Positions 35,511 through 44,147 of a stretch of 64,000 nucleotides of DNA are shown one piece after another (within the stretch, counting starts at the first letter, position 1; each line of letters opens with the position of its first letter). Origin of the DNA: Pseudobacteroides sp. (GTDB lineage Bacteria > Bacillota > Clostridia > Acetivibrionales > DSM-2933); assembly GCF_036567765.1 (NCBI RefSeq), contig NZ_DATCTU010000006.1, positions 1-64,000 on the forward strand, given 5' to 3'. The position numbers and the translations under genes are program-made. The notes under the pieces were generated by a model that was not told the origin of the DNA, did not search any database, and saw nothing but the letters and a program-made list of their open reading frames with translations.

Positions 35511-37336
35511 TAGCCTTTATAATCAGCTGTACCCATATTAAAATGCCTGGCAATTGTTATGACATCAGCCATATTTACAGAATAGTCCATGTTAAAATCA
35601 CAGTCCGGATTGTATTTTACGTCGCCCTTAGTACTATTGAAAACTTTAGCAATTTCAATTATATCCGACATGTTTATTACATTATCCTGCAAACCATTTA
35701 TCCTTATATCACCTGCCCATATATGGTATGGAGCCTCTTGTGAACCAATCAGTAAATTATCCTTTAAAATTATGCCCGTCAACTCCCTTCTCAAGTATCC
35801 TGGCTTGGACAGTGTCAATGTATAAGGGTCATTGCTTGCAGGTACACCTGAAATTTCATAATACCCTTTTGAGTCTGTGGTTGTTTTCAATCCATTAAAT
35901 GACAATTCAACATTAAAGCCTGAAAGTACAGCTGATGATTCCTTACCAGTATAAAAATCAGGTTTCAGATACCCGCTGATTTTGTATGTGTATGTATCAG
36001 TAGGAACGGGAGTAGGAGTGAGTTGAGGAATATTTGAAAAGAAACTGTTATATATTACAGAGGTAAGCGTATCTCCTTTTGAAGGAGAATCGCCGCTAAG
36101 CTCCCAGAACATTATTCCTCCAAGATTGTTTTTCTTAACATACTCACATTTGTTTTGTATGGAAGTTTCATCATCATATGTGTATAGCACCTTTGTTGCC
36201 GGATTCCACAAGTAAGGCACCTGAGCATAACTATCCCTGTACTTGATAAATCCTGAACCCGGGGCCTCCAAGACATCCTTTATGTAATAAAATGGATTGT
36301 TCCCACTGGCTGCACCGCCTTCATTCCATATCCCCATAGGTGAACCTTTAGCATTTCCGAATAATCCGTTGGTACCACCAGATACATCCTTCCATCCATA
36401 GGAGTAGTAAGGAACCCCTATATTAAGCTTATGAGACGGTATCCCAAGCCTCATATACTCTCGTACGGTCCAGTCTGTGTTATACTTTTCCTTTTTTTCA
36501 GCATAAGAAGGATCGCCAGGGTTTGCATACAGAGGTGAGACATGGTTGGTTACGGTATCCCATCCGCCGCTGTAGTCGTATGTCATAAGATTTACAAAGT
36601 CAAGATATTGGTGGTATTTATCCGGCTCCGTATTTGATATCATTGAATAGCCTGCAGGAGCAGCTATGGTAAGAAGGTACTTTTTGCCGTCAACTGTACC
36701 TGCCCCATCAAGGCTGGCACGGAGTTGTTTTAAAAGCATAGTGAAATTCTGCTTGTCCTCAGGTCGGTTTTTATTTCCTGCCAATCCTCCTGCAACAGGG
36801 TATTCCCAATCGATATCCACACCATCGAACTGATATTGTCTGATGAAATCCACACAGCTGTCTGCAAAAACCTTTCTTGATGATTCGCTTAAAGCCACAT
36901 CTGAAAAATACATGGACTGGGACCAGCCGCCTACTGATATAAGCGTCTTTACCTTTGGATAAAGCTTTTTGTACTTTATCAACTGTCCGAAGTTGCCTTT
37001 TAGCGGAGTATCCCATTTGTCATCTCCAAAAGGCTTGCCTGTGGCAGCCCAGGAGTCGTATATAGCAATTTTTCCGTTTTCGATTTTCGCAAATGCATAA
37101 TTTATATGTGTTATCTTTTCCCAAGGTATATCCGACACCTCATAAAAGTTATGCCCTTCATATATTCCCCATTCGGGAAAATAACCCACAATGTTTTTTT
37201 CCGTATCTTCACTGGCAGTAACAATATGTACATTGGATACCAGTACACTTATTGCAATGCACAAGACCACAATGAGCTTTCTAAAACAAAATCGCTTGCG
37301 ATTTTGCAACCTTGGTGTTGTCGTGAAAATTTTCAT
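35510..37336 (-). CDS. Cellulosomal GH18 chitinase with dockerin
   Basis: A secreted endochitinase-type enzyme of 608 residues. After a signal segment (LIVVLCIAISVLVSNVHIVTA), residues about 47-440 form a GH18 barrel with the catalytic signature DGVDIDWEYP (171-180, acid E178) and SVGGWSQS. A Pro/Thr linker (TPTPVPT) leads to a carboxypeptidase-regulatory-like beta module, then a dockerin with two calcium loops, the first long and atypical (DIRINGLQDNVINMSD), the second canonical (DFNMDYSVNMAD). The start ATG and n-region lie inside a family B repeat. A third dockerin loop lies beyond the stop in another frame. It would bind scaffoldin cohesins. Confidence 0.94.
   Translation of the reverse strand: MKIFTTTPRLQNRKRFCFRKLIVVLCIAISVLVSNVHIVTASEDTEKNIVGYFPEWGIYEGHNFYEVSDIPWEKITHINYAFAKIENGKIAIYDSWAATGKPFGDDKWDTPLKGNFGQLIKYKKLYPKVKTLISVGGWSQSMYFSDVALSESSRKVFADSCVDFIRQYQFDGVDIDWEYPVAGGLAGNKNRPEDKQNFTMLLKQLRASLDGAGTVDGKKYLLTIAAPAGYSMISNTEPDKYHQYLDFVNLMTYDYSGGWDTVTNHVSPLYANPGDPSYAEKKEKYNTDWTVREYMRLGIPSHKLNIGVPYYSYGWKDVSGGTNGLFGNAKGSPMGIWNEGGAASGNNPFYYIKDVLEAPGSGFIKYRDSYAQVPYLWNPATKVLYTYDDETSIQNKCEYVKKNNLGGIMFWELSGDSPSKGDTLTSVIYNSFFSNIPQLTPTPVPTDTYTYKISGYLKPDFYTGKESSAVLSGFNVELSFNGLKTTTDSKGYYEISGVPASNDPYTLTLSKPGYLRRELTGIILKDNLLIGSQEAPYHIWAGDIRINGLQDNVINMSDIIEIAKVFNSTKGDVKYNPDCDFNMDYSVNMADVITIARHFNMGTADYKG
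37287..37334. repeat. Family B repeat inside the chitinase 5' end
   Basis: CAAAATCGCTTGCGATTTTG hairpin plus spacer CAACCTTGGTGTTGTCGTGA, translated on the minus strand in frame as the stretch from about Ile3 to Phe18 of the chitinase. Confidence 0.8.
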
Positions 37337-37435
37337 GCCCATTCCCCCTAAAACCATATTAATATAATTATACCATTCATTTAGGGAATTTTTGGACTAG
37401 CATTTAAACTTTTCATTCATCCAGATTTGCTTAAA

Positions 37436-38233
37436 TCATGAACCGGTGCCTGAATATCTGTTAAGCCCTATTCTCCAGATTTTATATGCAATAATAAAAA
37501 GCCCTATACCTATAAAAGGTGTAGCAAAAACAGTAATGTCACCACTACCCGGCTTCAAGAAGAACCTGGACGGATAGTATCCTATAAAAGCTACTGGAAT
37601 TATTCCGGTAAACACAAACCTGAAGAACCCATTAAATATTGTAATTGGGTACCTGGCATATTCACTAAGCTTAAAAATAAGTACCAGCACCGAAACCGAT
37701 TCTATTACCCAAAAGGAAATGGAAGCCGCCATCAGCACAAGGGATATCATTATAATAGCTGAGCTCAATATGAATACAACAAACATGATGAGGTTTAACG
37801 GGGTCCAATGGATTCCCAACTTTATCGATGAATAAATCAGCATTGTAAGTGCCAACATAAGCTGTCCCAAGCCCTTTATGTCAAAGACCTCCGAAACATA
37901 ATAAAACAGAGTATTTATGGGCTTAAAATAATATTTTATGAAATTACCGTTTCTTAAGCTGATCCTTATAACCCAAAGATTATCAAAGAACAGCTGCATG
38001 GGTGTTACAGCAAGGAGTGCAAAGGAATATAAAAATATCAATTCATTGAGGTTCCAGCCTTCAATGTTGTTTATGGAATAAAAAAGGACCCAATATGTAA
38101 ATAATCCTGTTATATTAAGAAGGAGCATTGCAAATGTACTTATATAAAAGTCACTTCTAAACTGCATTCTGGCTTTTATATATTGTGAAATCATCTTAAT
38201 ATACAACCTCGAATAAAACCTTAAACGCTTCAT
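37436..38233 (-). CDS. ABC-2 type transporter permease (second)
   Basis: A 265-residue membrane protein with six hydrophobic segments of the ABC-2/DUF990 exporter permease type (YISTFAMLLLNITGLFTYWVLFY, LLAVTPMQLFFDNLWV, FRFVFTGIIPVAFIGYYPSRF). It forms an exporter with the next two upstream genes; it lies six bases after its partner permease. Confidence 0.9.
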   Translation of the reverse strand: MKRLRFYSRLYIKMISQYIKARMQFRSDFYISTFAMLLLNITGLFTYWVLFYSINNIEGWNLNELIFLYSFALLAVTPMQLFFDNLWVIRISLRNGNFIKYYFKPINTLFYYVSEVFDIKGLGQLMLALTMLIYSSIKLGIHWTPLNLIMFVVFILSSAIIMISLVLMAASISFWVIESVSVLVLIFKLSEYARYPITIFNGFFRFVFTGIIPVAFIGYYPSRFFLKPGSGDITVFATPFIGIGLFIIAYKIWRIGLNRYSGTGS

Positions 38234-38239
38234 TATAAG

Positions 38240-39034
38240 TTAGCCTCCATTTACTGTAATAACCTTGACAGCCTTACGATAAAAAAGTCTGTTTATTGCA
38301 AAAAGCAGCAATATCCAGAAAAGCTGTAACAGAAAATTTTTAATGTAATCCCCTGTACCAAGCTTGTTGGAAATCAATGTCTCCAGCGGTATATTATAAA
38401 CCGCCTGAAACGGCAGAAAATTGACTATTGTTTTTAATGTATCCGGAAAAAAGCTTATTGGAATAACAGCTCCTGACAAAAGCATTACGATAGAATCCTT
38501 TGCTGAGCTCATTCCCCAGGTGGACTCATTGTAAAAGCATAGCAGCCCTACAAGAAAGTCAATATTAAACATTATAAAGTATGACAATATCAGTGAAACC
38601 GGAAAAATCAAAATATTTAATCCAATAGGCATATCCGGCTTAAACACCAGCAAAATTACCAGAACAGTAGGCATCGTTATTGTAACGAGCTTTAAAAGCA
38701 CATAGCCAAGGCATTCAAAGAGTTTGTACATCATGAGATCTATAGGCTTTATAAAATGCATAACAATAGAGCCTTCAATCACTTCCCTTGACATTCCCCA
38801 CTCCACAAATGTAGTAAACAGCGAAAATATGGTTGAGGCTAGGGATAAATAAACAAATACCTGGTTGAAGGTCATTCCGTTGAGACTTCTTGCACCTGAA
38901 CCATAAATAGAGCTCCACAAAAAGTAAATAACAGTGATATAAACCAAATTACTTACTATGGAAAAAATAAAATTAAACCTAAATACGGTAATAGTAAGGA
39001 ATACTTTTTGGGTTACAGTAAAATACTTTTTCAT
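38240..39034 (-). CDS. ABC-2 type transporter permease (first)
   Basis: A 264-residue six-helix permease of the same DUF990-like family (FNFIFSIVSNLVYITVIYFLW, LLSGAVIPISFFPDTLKTIVNFLPF). Its ATG overlaps the TGA of the ATPase gene (ATGA at 39031-39034), implying coupled translation. Substrate unknown; related systems export peptides, antibiotics or surface polymers. Confidence 0.9.
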   Translation of the reverse strand: MKKYFTVTQKVFLTITVFRFNFIFSIVSNLVYITVIYFLWSSIYGSGARSLNGMTFNQVFVYLSLASTIFSLFTTFVEWGMSREVIEGSIVMHFIKPIDLMMYKLFECLGYVLLKLVTITMPTVLVILLVFKPDMPIGLNILIFPVSLILSYFIMFNIDFLVGLLCFYNESTWGMSSAKDSIVMLLSGAVIPISFFPDTLKTIVNFLPFQAVYNIPLETLISNKLGTGDYIKNFLLQLFWILLLFAINRLFYRKAVKVITVNGG

Positions 39035-40053
39035 TTAAGACCACCCTCGTAAATTTCTCTTATGATCTTCTCTGTAGGCACTTCCTCCACCTTTATATCC
39101 TTTAATGGGAACAGTGTCAAAAGATAATTTAGTATATCAACCAGCTTTATTTCTTCCAAATTTATAGTTATATTGATCCAGCCATCATCAGTAGCTTCAA
39201 TTTCAGGAGGCTTTTGGCACTTGAAATTATTTCCTATCTTATTTGAAAGCTCCTCCAAATTAAGCTGCTCCGACATTTCCAGCCTCAATACCCTGTATAC
39301 ACCGAATATACTGTTGACCTTCTGTATGTCTCCGTCAAAAATCACTGACCCCTTATCAACTATTATTATTCTTTTACAAAGAATTTCAAGATCGCTTATA
39401 TCATGGGTAGTAAGGAGTATGGTGGTCTTATTTAATGAGTTAAGCTCTTTTATAACACTCCTTATTTTATTTTTAACTGAAACATCAAGTCCTATGGTGG
39501 GTTCATCAAGAAATATTATTTTGGGGTTGTGCAAAAATGCCGCCACTATATCGCACAGCATCCTCTGTCCTAAAGATAAAAATCTGACAGGCGTATTATG
39601 TAAAGTATCAAGCTGCACAAGATCATTAAACAGCTCCATATTTGTGTTGTAAGTCTTATCGCCTATCTCAAATATTTCCTTCAATATCTTAAAGGATTCT
39701 ATAACAGGCAGTTCCCACCAAAGCTGAGTCCTTTGACCGAAAACCACTCCTATATTGCGGACATATTTCATCCTCTGCTTATAAGGTATGAATCCATTTA
39801 CTGTAATTCTTCCTGACGTAGGTTCTAAAACCCCAGTCATCATCTTGATTGTGGTGGATTTTCCCGCACCGTTGGGACCCACAAAACCAACCATTTCTCC
39901 TTCATCGATGGTCATCGATATATTTTCTACAGCCTTTACAATCTTATAATCCCTGGAAAACAGGTCTCTTACTGCTCCCCTAAAGCCCTGGTGCCTGTTT
40001 AAGACTTTGAAACTTTTGGATAGGTTCTCTATTTGTATAATCCCCAATACCAT
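39031..40053 (-). CDS. ABC transporter ATP-binding protein
   Basis: An exporter ATPase of about 340 residues. Walker A GPNGAGKSTT, Q-loop VVFGQRTQLWWELPV, the LSLGQ-type signature RFLSLGQRML found in ATPases paired with DUF990 permeases, Walker B IIFLDEPTIGLD and switch His TTHD. The C-terminal 90 residues form a regulatory domain. The frame opens at 40098 without a ribosome site; ATG 40053 or TTG 40047 after ACGGGGTG are both possible. First gene of a three-gene operon. Confidence 0.93.
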   Translation of the reverse strand: MVLGIIQIENLSKSFKVLNRHQGFRGAVRDLFSRDYKIVKAVENISMTIDEGEMVGFVGPNGAGKSTTIKMMTGVLEPTSGRITVNGFIPYKQRMKYVRNIGVVFGQRTQLWWELPVIESFKILKEIFEIGDKTYNTNMELFNDLVQLDTLHNTPVRFLSLGQRMLCDIVAAFLHNPKIIFLDEPTIGLDVSVKNKIRSVIKELNSLNKTTILLTTHDISDLEILCKRIIIVDKGSVIFDGDIQKVNSIFGVYRVLRLEMSEQLNLEELSNKIGNNFKCQKPPEIEATDDGWINITINLEEIKLVDILNYLLTLFPLKDIKVEEVPTEKIIREIYEGGLK

Positions 40054-40326
40054 CACCCCGTTTTTAATATGCAGGTATTTTACACCTAATGGCAACATAA
40101 TTCAACACTTTATTATAATTAATTATCTCATAATATTATCGGCAACAATGTTAAATAAAGGAGGTATAAATCGATAACTTTTACAATTAATCATACATTA
40201 ATTGAATAACAAACCCAGGTATGGATAGAAATCACTTTACTGCAAACAATATATTATATTATGAGATTAACTCCAGTTTAATATATATATTTAAGTTGAT
40301 AAACTGTCATATCTGAGGTGTATGCT

Positions 40327-41817
40327 GTGTATTGGAAGAAAAGAAAAGCTACTAAAGCCGACATAAAAAAAGAAGCAAAGAGTATTGATTTACAATTAAT
40401 AAGGGCTGAGCTCACCGATTGCCCTGATATAGTTCAAAAGAAGGTTTATATAAGCCGCAAGCATGAAGCATACTTTATTTACATAGGCGATATGGTGGAT
40501 AAGGACCTTATACAAAGGGATTTTATAAGGCCTATTGTTTTCATGAGTATTGAAGAGCTGTCAAATAAAAGCAAGCTTCTTAATATACCATGTTATGAAA
40601 TAAACCTTTTATATGATTCTACTGAGATTATTGACAGCATTATGTCAGGCAACTCGGTTTTTATATGTGGCTCCCTTGACTTTGCACTCTCCTGCACCAT
40701 GTCAGATACCGATAAAAGAAGTATCGATGAACCTGTTACAGAAAAAAATATTCGCGGTCCCCATGAGGGATTTGTAGAGCCATTATCAACAAATCTGTCA
40801 ATATTGAGAAGAAAAATTAAAAATAACAGATTGAAATTTAAAACTGTGACTCTTGGTATGCAGACTAACCAAAAAGTTGCTGTTACATATATTGAAGGCA
40901 TAGCTAATATTGATATGGTTAACAGCATATATGACAAAATAAGCAGAATAAAAATAGACGGACTGTCTGCAATAGGATACATTGAACAGTTAATTACTGC
41001 ACACCCTTACTCGCTCTTTCCCCAGTTTTTGGCCACTGAAAGGCCTGACAGGGCTATGGCCGCTCTCCTGGACGGGTGTATTGCTGTACTTCTGGACGGA
41101 ACACCTGTAACACTAGTTGCTCCTGTAAATTTCATATCGTTTTTCCAGGCACCGGATGATTACAGTACCTCATGGATACACGGGTCTTTTTTAAGACTGG
41201 TAAGGATTATTGCACTTTTTATCGCAGTTGCACTGCCATCACTATATATTGGAATCACTACTTTTCACTATTATGTAGTACCTTTAAATCTGTTGATATT
41301 CCTAGCAGAATCAAGAGCAAAAGTTCCCTTTCCCCCTATTGTTGAGGTTCTTATATTGGAGATATTGGTTGAAATGATACGTGAAGCTGCGGTTCGGCTT
41401 CCTACATATATAGGTACTGTTATAGGGGTTTTCGCTAGTCTGGTTATCGGTCAGGCAGCAGTGGAGGCAGGAATTGTAAGCAATGTACTGATAGTTATTG
41501 TCGGTGCTTCTGCTGTTGCATCATATGTTATTCCTTCTTTTGATATGGCCATGTCAATACGCATATTGCGGTTTATATTCACACTGGCAGCATCCATTTT
41601 CGGTTTTATAGGTATTGTCATATGCACAGGAGTTACATTGGTTCACCTTGTAAGCATGCAATCATTAGGGCAACCCTATTTCCAACCCTTTGCCCCTTTA
41701 GTTGTTAAAGACCTTAAAGACACCATCTTGAGGTTACCGTTAAAAACAATGGGGAAACGATCGACAATTACAAAGACAAAAAATCAGACAAGGGGTAGGA
41801 AAAATGGAAGGGAATAA
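40327..41817 (+). CDS. gerKA: Spore germinant receptor subunit A (GerA family)
   Basis: A 496-residue A-subunit. Soluble N-terminal half, then five or so membrane helices with family blocks PYSLFPQFLATERPDRAMAA, DGTPVTLVAPVNFISFFQAP and SRAKVPFPPIVEVLILEILVEMIREA. It assembles with B and C subunits in the spore inner membrane and senses germinants. GAGGTG (40315-40320) positions GTG 40327 as the start, although the frame continues to GTG 40318. The gerK-like symbol is by order A-B-C only. Confidence 0.94.
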   Translation: MYWKKRKATKADIKKEAKSIDLQLIRAELTDCPDIVQKKVYISRKHEAYFIYIGDMVDKDLIQRDFIRPIVFMSIEELSNKSKLLNIPCYEINLLYDSTEIIDSIMSGNSVFICGSLDFALSCTMSDTDKRSIDEPVTEKNIRGPHEGFVEPLSTNLSILRRKIKNNRLKFKTVTLGMQTNQKVAVTYIEGIANIDMVNSIYDKISRIKIDGLSAIGYIEQLITAHPYSLFPQFLATERPDRAMAALLDGCIAVLLDGTPVTLVAPVNFISFFQAPDDYSTSWIHGSFLRLVRIIALFIAVALPSLYIGITTFHYYVVPLNLLIFLAESRAKVPFPPIVEVLILEILVEMIREAAVRLPTYIGTVIGVFASLVIGQAAVEAGIVSNVLIVIVGASAVASYVIPSFDMAMSIRILRFIFTLAASIFGFIGIVICTGVTLVHLVSMQSLGQPYFQPFAPLVVKDLKDTILRLPLKTMGKRSTITKTKNQTRGRKNGRE

Positions 41818-42886
41818 CACAATAAGACCGATTCAATTAGGACTGATTGTCTTTATAACACAAACAGGTGTTGGTATCGTTATGCTCCCGGCAACCTTAG
41901 CAAAGGAAGTGGGGCATGACGGGTGGATATCAGTAATAATCACAAGTATAGCCGTAATTATATTAAGTGCTTTGATTATGCTATTAATGAAGAGGTATTC
42001 CGACAAAGGCATATATGACATAAACAAACTAATTTATGGCAAGATTATCGGCTTGGGCTTTAACATTTTATTGGTTGCATATCTTTTAGCTGCCACAGTG
42101 GCCGGTGCCAGTCTTTTTAACATCTTTATCAGAATCACAATACTTCAGGCAACACCATCATGGGCATTGGCACCCGTTATTATACTGCCGTCTTTTTATC
42201 TCGTATGGCAAGGCCTTAAAAGCATTAGCAGATTTCTATACTTATCCATGATAAACTACCTTATAATTCCAATACTCATTATTTTGTTATATGATAACTT
42301 TAAGGGTTCCTTCCTACTTCCTTTAGGTGAAGCCGGCGTACTCCCAATGTTATATAGTGTTAAATCATGTTTTTTTGCATTTATAGGATTTGAACTTATT
42401 GTTTTTTTCTACCCATGGGTAAGCGAAAAAAAGAAAGTATTTAAATGGTATATTCTGGCCACCATTGTAAGTACTTTTATCTTTGTATCTACTGTAGCTG
42501 CAACCACTGCAGTTTTTGGAGAAAATATGGTAAGCCTTTTTTCCATGCCTTTCTTCAACCTGTCCCGAATTTATAACGCCCCTATTCTTGAAAGAGTAGA
42601 TTTATACCTTATAGCCATATGGTACATACCAATGGCTTGTTCAATGAGGTCTTATATATTTGCTGCATTTGACGGGTTGCAAAAAGTTTTCATGATAAAA
42701 AAAAACAGGCTCTCGTATTTTATATTCTTTGCTTCCGTACTTATATTGAGCAGCATACCTAAAGATATAAATCAAATTTTCATGTTAATAGATATAATTA
42801 ATTACGCTGGTATGTTTATATCATTTTTTCTTGTATTGTGCCTTATTCTTTCATTTATCAGAAAAAAAGGAGTGAAAACCCGATGA
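41804..42886 (+). CDS. gerKB: Spore germinant receptor subunit B (permease-like)
   Basis: A 360-residue APC-superfamily protein with ten hydrophobic segments, beginning QLGLIVFITQTGVGIVMLPA, the family signature near the first helix, and FFAFIGFELIVFFYPWV in the middle. The start overlaps the end of the A gene by 14 bases. The B subunit is the likely germinant-binding part. Confidence 0.94.
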   Translation: MEGNNTIRPIQLGLIVFITQTGVGIVMLPATLAKEVGHDGWISVIITSIAVIILSALIMLLMKRYSDKGIYDINKLIYGKIIGLGFNILLVAYLLAATVAGASLFNIFIRITILQATPSWALAPVIILPSFYLVWQGLKSISRFLYLSMINYLIIPILIILLYDNFKGSFLLPLGEAGVLPMLYSVKSCFFAFIGFELIVFFYPWVSEKKKVFKWYILATIVSTFIFVSTVAATTAVFGENMVSLFSMPFFNLSRIYNAPILERVDLYLIAIWYIPMACSMRSYIFAAFDGLQKVFMIKKNRLSYFIFFASVLILSSIPKDINQIFMLIDIINYAGMFISFFLVLCLILSFIRKKGVKTR

Positions 42887-44007
42887 AAATAGCCAGGTTC
42901 ATAGTCGTAGCTTTTCTGTGTATCATTTTAATATTGCAAACAGGTTGCTGGGACCAGAAACTCTTTGAGGAGATAGGTTTTATCCTTCAGCTAGGTATAG
43001 AAGAGTCTCCTGATAATAGTATACTCTTGTCTGTAACTTACCCTATTGTAGAACACAATACTGAAGAAAAAGTCCAATTCATGAGTATGAATTCTGAAAA
43101 GCTCGTAAGAGCTTCCAGGGAAAGAATGCGTAATATATCCGGAAAATACCTTCAAGGAGGAAAAATTCAGCAAATCTATTTCTCCAAAGGAATATCCCAT
43201 AAGGGTATAAATGAATTTTTAGAAGTTTTCTTTAGAGACCCTGAAAATCCATTGCTGGCAAATGTAGTAGTGGTAGATGGAAGTCCTAAAGAGATGATGG
43301 AAATGAGCACTAAATTTAAAGATAAGCCAATCCCTGCATTCTATGTAAACAACTTGCTTATGGATGCACGCCGAAGAGGTGCTGTTCCAGAAACGAGGAT
43401 CTATGATTTTTGCATTATGTATTATTCAAAAACTATAGACCCAGTAACTCCTCTAGTAAGGTATACCAAAAAAAACATCGAAATAGTTGGAAGTGCTTTA
43501 TTCAGTGGCGATAAAATGGTAGGACAGCTGGATATAGAACAGACAATAATCCTAAATGCATTATTGGGTGAGCAAAAAGACATTCATTACACATATTACG
43601 GTCAAACTCCAAGCAAGAGCACCGGAAATATAAAAAGAGGAGCCTCAATGTCCATAAGGGACATTAAACGTAAGATTAAAATTGATACCTCGGGGGATGT
43701 GCCAGTAATCAACATAAGCACTAACTTTGCAGCTTTGATAGACGAATATACCTTAAAAGATAACCTCTATAAACCTGAGATCAAAAAAATGCTGCAGGAT
43801 AACATTGCAAGAAGCATAAAGTCAGAAATGCAAAAGCTTATAAAATACATGCAGGGTGTGGGATCTGATCCCATAGGTATCGGAGAATTGATCCGCAGCA
43901 AATACAATAAATACTGGAAAAGCATCGAATGGAAGGAGGTATATAAGCACAGTGTTTTCAATATAGATGTAAAAGTGAATATTGAATCTTATGGAACCCT
44001 AAAATAA
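42883..44007 (+). CDS. gerKC: Spore germinant receptor lipoprotein subunit C
   Basis: A 374-residue lipoprotein. The signal peptide IVVAFLCIILILQTGCWDQ ends with a lipobox Cys and the family's GCWD motif. ATG 42883 overlaps the B stop (ATGA) with AAAGGAGTG upstream; an earlier frame to 42838 is inside gerKB. The C-terminal domain ends with NKYWKSIEWKEVYK typical of GerAC. Confidence 0.95.
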   Translation: MKIARFIVVAFLCIILILQTGCWDQKLFEEIGFILQLGIEESPDNSILLSVTYPIVEHNTEEKVQFMSMNSEKLVRASRERMRNISGKYLQGGKIQQIYFSKGISHKGINEFLEVFFRDPENPLLANVVVVDGSPKEMMEMSTKFKDKPIPAFYVNNLLMDARRRGAVPETRIYDFCIMYYSKTIDPVTPLVRYTKKNIEIVGSALFSGDKMVGQLDIEQTIILNALLGEQKDIHYTYYGQTPSKSTGNIKRGASMSIRDIKRKIKIDTSGDVPVINISTNFAALIDEYTLKDNLYKPEIKKMLQDNIARSIKSEMQKLIKYMQGVGSDPIGIGELIRSKYNKYWKSIEWKEVYKHSVFNIDVKVNIESYGTLK

Positions 44008-44147
44008 TCAGATCCTTGATTGTTGTTATCACTTAATAATTGAAGATTAGTGAAAATTGTAGAAAAACAAGCCAAATGATGAGATAATAATAGATATATT
44101 AGACTTATTATAATTTTTTATTTTATTATTTAGGAGGAGGTTTTAAA

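Noticed and set aside
40121..40278. Inverted pair ATCTCATAATAT / ATATTATGAGAT flanking the gerKA upstream region
   Set aside because: Arms are short, AT-only and over 100 bases apart; no further copies noticed.
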